Positions 59,217-64,000 of a stretch of DNA of 64,000 bases are shown here, one piece after another. Location: NCBI GenBank assembly GCA_000149265.1, contig CH001357.1, forward strand, positions 536,851 to 600,850. The letters are read 5' to 3'. The notes beneath the pieces are model-generated. The model made no database searches. It saw only the letters and a list, made by a program, of their open reading frames with translations, and was not told the origin of the DNA. How positions within the stretch are numbered: the stretch's first letter is position 1; each line of letters begins with the position of its first letter. The position numbers and the translations under genes are program-made. The stretch is from Ciona savignyi. Lineage: Eukaryota; Chordata; Ascidiacea; Phlebobranchia; Cionidae.

Positions 59217-59425
59217 TGAAGTCAAATTCGTCTATTTTGTTTAACATTTACGAATAGAAGCAAGATGCTACAATATAATGTGATTTAAAGGTGGTTAAGT
59301 GATTACCTAGCTCATGAAATCAAAGAAAAGTGAAATCAAATTCGTCTATTTTGTTTAACATTTACGAATAGAAGCAAGATGCTACAATATAATGTGATTT
59401 GAAGGTGGTTAAGTGATTGCCTAGC
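59217..59425. repeat. Direct duplication of about 100 bp upstream of the transporter start
   Basis: tcaaattcgtctattttgtt onward to gattacctagct at about 59220-59316 is repeated at 59336-59432 with about three changes. It lies 50-265 bases upstream of the ATG, so it may contain leader or promoter sequence. Confidence 0.85.
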
Positions 59426-59587
59426 TGTAAATGTTTTTGTTAAAAACTTATAGAGCATGAAGAAATTTTGCACAAAATACGACCGTTCATGATAATTTTA
59501 ATAAACGTTTCTAAATATTAAATTTGGAAAGTTTCATGAATGTTAACTAAAACATTTATACTTAACATGTTTTAGTAAATTACCAAA

Positions 59588-59880
59588 TGCATAGCTTGAT
59601 GGGTTAGTACAATAGTGCATCACCTTTCGGTTAAAGGGTTGCAGTCTGACCGAAACTGGTCGCTAGCTAGTCAGTTGTGTCCTTGAGCAAGGCACTTAGC
59701 GGACATTGCATTTAGCCAGTAAAAATGATCGGTTATACTAAAATTTACACAACAAATTGGCGAAATTGCAATAGCTTTAGTAATTAGTCCTTAAGTGTAA
59801 GGTAATCTGCCGATATTTCGTGTGATAATGCTTGCATTTTTAAATTCATATTATTAAAGTATAAATATCATATTAAATTT
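59588..59880 (+). repeat. Long SINE, diverged
   Basis: Head gcatcacctttcggttaaag, body ccttgagcaaggcacttagc. The following 59.9-60.15 kb contains a ~55-bp direct repeat (agtatcttagatgcagtaat at 60000 and 60055). Confidence 0.75.
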
Positions 59881-60157
59881 AAAGTTCCTTCCCTTCCTAT
59901 TTGCATACATTGGTGCATAAAAGTCCAACAATAAAATGAATTAAATTGATATATCGTACCTGACAACAATTTACGGGGACAATGAGTTTGCATGCTTAGT
60001 ATCTTAGATGCAGTAATCATATGAAGTTTATGTTTATTAAAATTCTATTCATTTAGTATCTTAGATGCAGTAATTATATGAAGTTTATGTTTATTAAAAT
60101 TCTATTCAGAAAGTTTAAAGATTTTCGCTAATCACAACTCCCCATTATGGCCCCGCT

Positions 60158-60346
60158 TTAGCAGAAAATTAAAAGGAGGGAAACTGCGCATTAAAATGAA
60201 GATTGTGACATTAGAGTTAGTTTTAAACATGGAGTTGGAATTAAGGGTCAGTTCTGGGGTTGAGAGTAGTATTTAGGGCAGTTTTTAAATTAGCTTTCGA
60301 AATTTAAGTGAGCAGTTTTCCTCTTTCCCTTCTTCCCTCCTTTTAG
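60158..60346. mobile_element. Mutator-like MITE, third copy
   Basis: Left arm aattaaaaggagggaaactg, shortened; right arm tcttccctccttttagtgtt; core in reverse orientation (agttttaaacatggagttgg). Confidence 0.7.
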
Positions 60347-60369
60347 TGTTGCCTCATGCTTTACAGGAC

Positions 60370-61525
60370 ATTTTGCTGATTTTGTGTTTAATTTTCGTTT
60401 TTACATATTTCCACATTTTAGTATTAACCAAGGTTTTGTGTGTTGTCTTCAGAAACGTTATTTAAGCAAAACAAAGTGTATTTTCAAATGTAATATTGTT
60501 TATTGTTGTAAATATGTTTTTATAAATTTCCTTATTTTATCCAATCAAAAATTTTAAAAATATTAATCAAAAGTACACAATTAGGGTTTAACAGTTGGTT
60601 ATTTACCCTTGAGTTGTAAGACACTGTAAATTATCATGTGTACTGTAAACTATGACAATTTAATCCTTACATGCAAACATTCAATTTAATCTAATAACAT
60701 TATAATTTTGTCCTTTATGGTAATTACTAAAGTATTAAAAAATATTTAACTTACAGCATTATCCCTTACAGCTAACTATCTTTAAATGCTCAACTTTCTC
60801 TGCATTTTTCTAAGATAACGATAAGTTAATTTAATGTAAATGCTCTCGTGCTTGTGCTGTTCCATTTGTTATTGTTAAGTGATTGCTTACATTGAGTAAC
60901 AGCTTCCTTCGATACAGGAAATGTGCAGAGAAAGATATTTGTAATGATACGGTGTCAAATTAGTGTAACGGCTGCTGTGAATTAGATTTTTAAAATCACC
61001 AGTTTTCACTTAAATATTTTCTGGTAGACATAGCAATGTGCAAAATGGCAATGATATATTTTTACTTGCAGTTTTTTTATTTTATCCTTGCATCCTTGCA
61101 TTTTTTTAGAAATAATATTTTCTTTCAATTTAATATAATGTTTTATTTTAATTATAATGTTTTCTTATAATCCTTTTAATGTTTTCTTTGAATTTATTTA
61201 GCATAAATTTTCACTTAAAACTTAAAAATCTGGAATATGAAACCAAACAAATACATTTTAATAATCAAGGTAAACAAACTAATAATTCCTGAAATCAAAT
61301 CAACCCATGAATTAAAAAAACATGGCAAATAGACATATTGAAAGCAGAATAGAAAGCAATATTAAATAACTGCTGGCTTCACACTTCTGGCAAAATAATG
61401 TCTGCATTTTGCTTGTTATTATCGGGAGGTAGCCAGCTCTTTAGGTTTACGAGCAATTCTTAATATAAAAGCGGTGAACATCCTGCCACGAAAACCACCG
61501 ATTCGATAACACAAGTATAACCGCT
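60370..61525. other. AT-rich intergenic stretch between the transporter and ANKS3
   Basis: No gene, SINE or MITE recognised; poly-T and TTTTAAT words only. Confidence 0.5.
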
Positions 61526-61529
61526 ATGT

Positions 61530-62060
61530 AATTTAAGCGAAAAGCACTTCTAAATATGATTACCGCTTTTTCAGTGATAAATACTCCTAAATAAGATTAC
61601 TGTTTTTAAGCGAAAAACACTTCTAAATATGATTACCGCTTTTTCAGTGATAAATACTCCTAAATAATATTACTGTTTTTAAGCGAAAAACACTTCTAAA
61701 TATGATTACCGCTTTTTCAGTGATAAATACTCCTAAATAATATTACTGTTTTTAAGCGAAAAGCACTTCCAAATATGATTACCGCTTTTTAAGTGATAAA
61801 TACTCCTAAATAATATTACTGTTTTTTCAAGCAAAAAAACATATCTAAATTGTATTAGGCCTACCTTTTTTAAGCGATAAATACATCTTAATTGTATTAC
61901 GGCTTTTAACTGATAAATACTTTTAATAGTATTATTGTTTTTAAGCGCAAAACATATTTAACTTGTGTTACCGCTTTATAAGCTATAAATAATAAAATTA
62001 CCGTTCTTTTTAAGCGAAAAGTATATCTAAATTGTATTACCGCTTCTTAAGCAAAAAACA
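61530..62060. repeat. Higher-order minisatellite, about 73-bp unit of two 36-37-bp halves
   Basis: Alternating halves 'taccgctttttcagtgataa...' and 'tactgtttttaagcgaaaaa...' share ctcctaaata/cttctaaata. About four good 73-bp units to 61830, then decaying halves to 62060. Confidence 0.85.
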
Positions 62061-62504
62061 CCCATATAAGCTTGCTATAGTTTTCTTTATAAATATCATT
62101 ACAGAACTTTTAATGATTTATATTATTGATATCACTAAAAATGAATTGTTTTTAATATTCATACATTGTAGTATAACTAAAGGTTTATTGGATACTTGTC
62201 CTATAAACTAAGGCATTAGTCATATTTTTCGTAGCGAATGGTACAAGATTTTGACAATTAACCCATGAATCTGTTTTAATTATGACGTCCTAACTACACA
62301 TGAATTTGACTAGCGGTATAAACTTTCGCTTGGTAAAATTTCCAGTGAATCATAGCCCTGATCATATCACTTAAATCCTTATCCTGACTATCAATACTGT
62401 TTTATCAAGTTGTTTTCTAGGAAGTAGATTTAAATATCTCTAAAAAGTCTCCTAGTCCAAGCAGATTTGAATATCTGGTGTCATTAACATTATATATATA
62501 AACA

Positions 62505-62605
62505 CACCGGCCACTGGTTTAGACAGTTGCGTCCTTAATCCACTGGGTTCAGTCAACATCCACAAATTGCATTGCTCAAAGACACAACAGACTAGCTAGC
62601 GGTTT
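62505..62605 (-). repeat. Long SINE fragment
   Basis: It retains taatccactgggttcagtca and cacaacagactagctagcgg. Confidence 0.65.
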
Positions 62606-63086
62606 AACCAAGTAGGCTATGTATTTATTTTTTAGACATAATTGAAATTAGTGTGTGTACCTGAGCTAGTAAGATTGCATTTTATGTAAGTGCTAATTGC
62701 CAATAATTGTGGAATGGAATTATTGCATGGCCAATATATGCAAAAATGAATTTATTTACTTGGTGACACCTATCATACATTAATTGTTCGTTTTCCATTA
62801 TAAATACCATTTTTATGTTGAAGAGCTTATATAGTACTTTTAGTTATTATATGCTTATATACTGACTTTAGCTTTTTTTGCTTTATACAGATTAATACTT
62901 TTTTTTAGTTTTTCTTAATTTTTAATCTACCAGCGCACTAGTAAAGGTTGATGAAATCATTAGTATTATACATTGTAACAATTTTCACTTTATACAGATT
63001 AACAAATAGTATTTAATCTGGTAAAAAACTTTGGTAAGACAAGTAAAACTTTTGGTTTTTGGTCATTTTCACAATTCCGCTGAGCT

Positions 63087-64000
63087 ATGTCTGAGTTGGA
63101 CGAATCTGGTATATTTGATGCCAGCTTGTCAATGTGGAAGGGCTTGACGCAAAATAAAGGTAATATTTTATAATCTGCATTTATTATCATCCAGTCTGCA
63201 AATGGTGGTATGTGTATAATATGTTGTCTACCTAATTGTATAACAAGATATATATAACAATTATATAATATTAATGTTTTCTACTTAATGGTATAACAAT
63301 ATATATAACAATTATATAATATTAATATGTTGTCTATTTAATGGTATAATAAAATATATCCTACGCTTTTGACACTTTGACCAAATTTGAAACAATATAT
63401 GAGTCCTAGTAGCACATTAAAAAGTTACATTTTGGCATTTAGGACATTGTTTCGTATGATTGTATGAGCAAAAACATAGAAAGCCAATGCCCAAAACTTA
63501 TCATATTGAGAGTTTTTTATAACTACATTCGAATAAATAAGTATTTTAAAATTTGAAATATGTACAAACGGGTGCCTTTAATTACTACAGTATCATTTGG
63601 GGTGCTTGGAACCCTACCCCCAAGCGCTCCAAGCAATCCTGTAGTAATTAGAGGTACCAGGTAGAAATTTATTTTATAGTTTTTTTGTTTTGTTTTTTAC
63701 TGAAAAGGTACAAAAAAAGTTAAAAACTAATTTTATTTTTTATTTAAAAATGACCCCAAAAAAGATTGATATGTTTTTATCTGTTTTTTAAGATTACATT
63801 TTAGTGTAAAATTTCTTAGAAAAACTCCTGAGACTTTAAAAGCTATCCACCCAATAAAAGCTCCATGAAGTATGTTTTATAACAATTACAGTTTTAAATT
63901 ATCAAATATTCCAACGTAGATGGAACGTTTAGTTATGAAAGCGAAGAATTTGATCCCATTCCACTTGATATATTCACCGCAGCATCTTTGGGGGAAACCG
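63087..64000 (+). CDS. ANKS3: ANKS3 orthologue (ankyrin repeat and SAM domain protein 3), first two exons
   Basis: Exon 1 63087-63159 encodes MSELDESGIFDASLSMWKGL then TQNK and ends in phase 1 (AAAG|gtaata). Exon 2 starts at 63920 after ccaacgtag and runs off the window, reading GTFSYESEEFDPIPLDIFTA then ASLGET. As I recall it, human ANKS3 begins MSELSDEASEPELLNRSLSM followed by W-G-L and a PLDLHTAASIGQYEVV ankyrin start. The shared MSEL, SLSMW.GL and PLD..TAAS.G words in the same order support orthology. In vertebrates ANKS3 binds ANKS6 and NEK kinases in ciliary signalling. The ankyrin repeats and SAM domain lie outside the window. Confidence 0.8.
63222..63360. repeat. AT-rich tandem repeat, about 60-bp unit, in ANKS3 intron 1
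   Basis: Two to three units of ttgtctacctaattgtataa and aacaatatatataacaatta type sequence. Confidence 0.75.

Overview
The window looks like nuclear DNA of an ascidian tunicate, most likely a Ciona species. It is AT-rich, and its small exons are separated by short GT-AG introns packed with tRNA-derived SINEs. The genes read as chordate: a creatine kinase, an SLC16-type transporter, the first exons of an ANKS3 orthologue, and C-type lectin plus adhesion-GPCR chimeras. Species is an inference; no search was run. Exon structures were assembled by hand from splice signals and phases. Four complete genes give totals divisible by three with matching phases at every junction.

Layout. 1-4.0 kb (-): the Rep N-terminal half of a Helitron whose reading frame is cut by small introns. 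4.2-5.5 kb: a gypsy-like fossil fragment interrupted by a SINE and a hAT end. 5.6-7.4 kb: nothing recognisable. 7.5-11.3 and 13.0-16.8 kb: two copies of a block carrying the last two exons of an adhesion-GPCR gene. The left copy is a pseudogene fragment, and a truncated LINE sits between them. 15.1-22.3 kb (-): a 780-residue C-type-lectin adhesion GPCR (copy 2). 26.5-30.4 kb (+): a complete creatine kinase (378 aa). 32.0-43.1 kb (+): the paralogous 942-residue receptor (copy 3). 44.4-49.7 kb (-): a secreted 248-residue protein with an H-type-lectin-like domain followed by a C-type lectin domain. 52.7-59.2 kb (-): an eight-exon monocarboxylate-transporter-like gene (442 aa). 63.1 kb to the end (+): the first two exons of ANKS3.

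The two receptors point away from each other, flank creatine kinase and share leader, signal exon, exon phases and domain order. Their lectin domains match at only about half of positions by eye and their mucin stalks differ sevenfold in exon length. The GAIN/GPS and much of the 7TM region are nearly identical, even at silent sites. With the neighbouring secreted double lectin this looks like a small lectin-recognition cluster (inference).

The most unusual observation is that tandem repeats are seeded exactly on splice junctions in three places: about 60 copies of a 37-bp unit spanning the lectin exon 3 acceptor, an apparent creatine kinase leader intron that is entirely a 37-bp repeat, and a triplicated in-frame 45-bp acceptor at creatine kinase exon 5. 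Elsewhere the window holds two tRNA-derived SINE families in dozens of copies and several MITEs (hAT-, pogo-, Mutator-like and fold-back).
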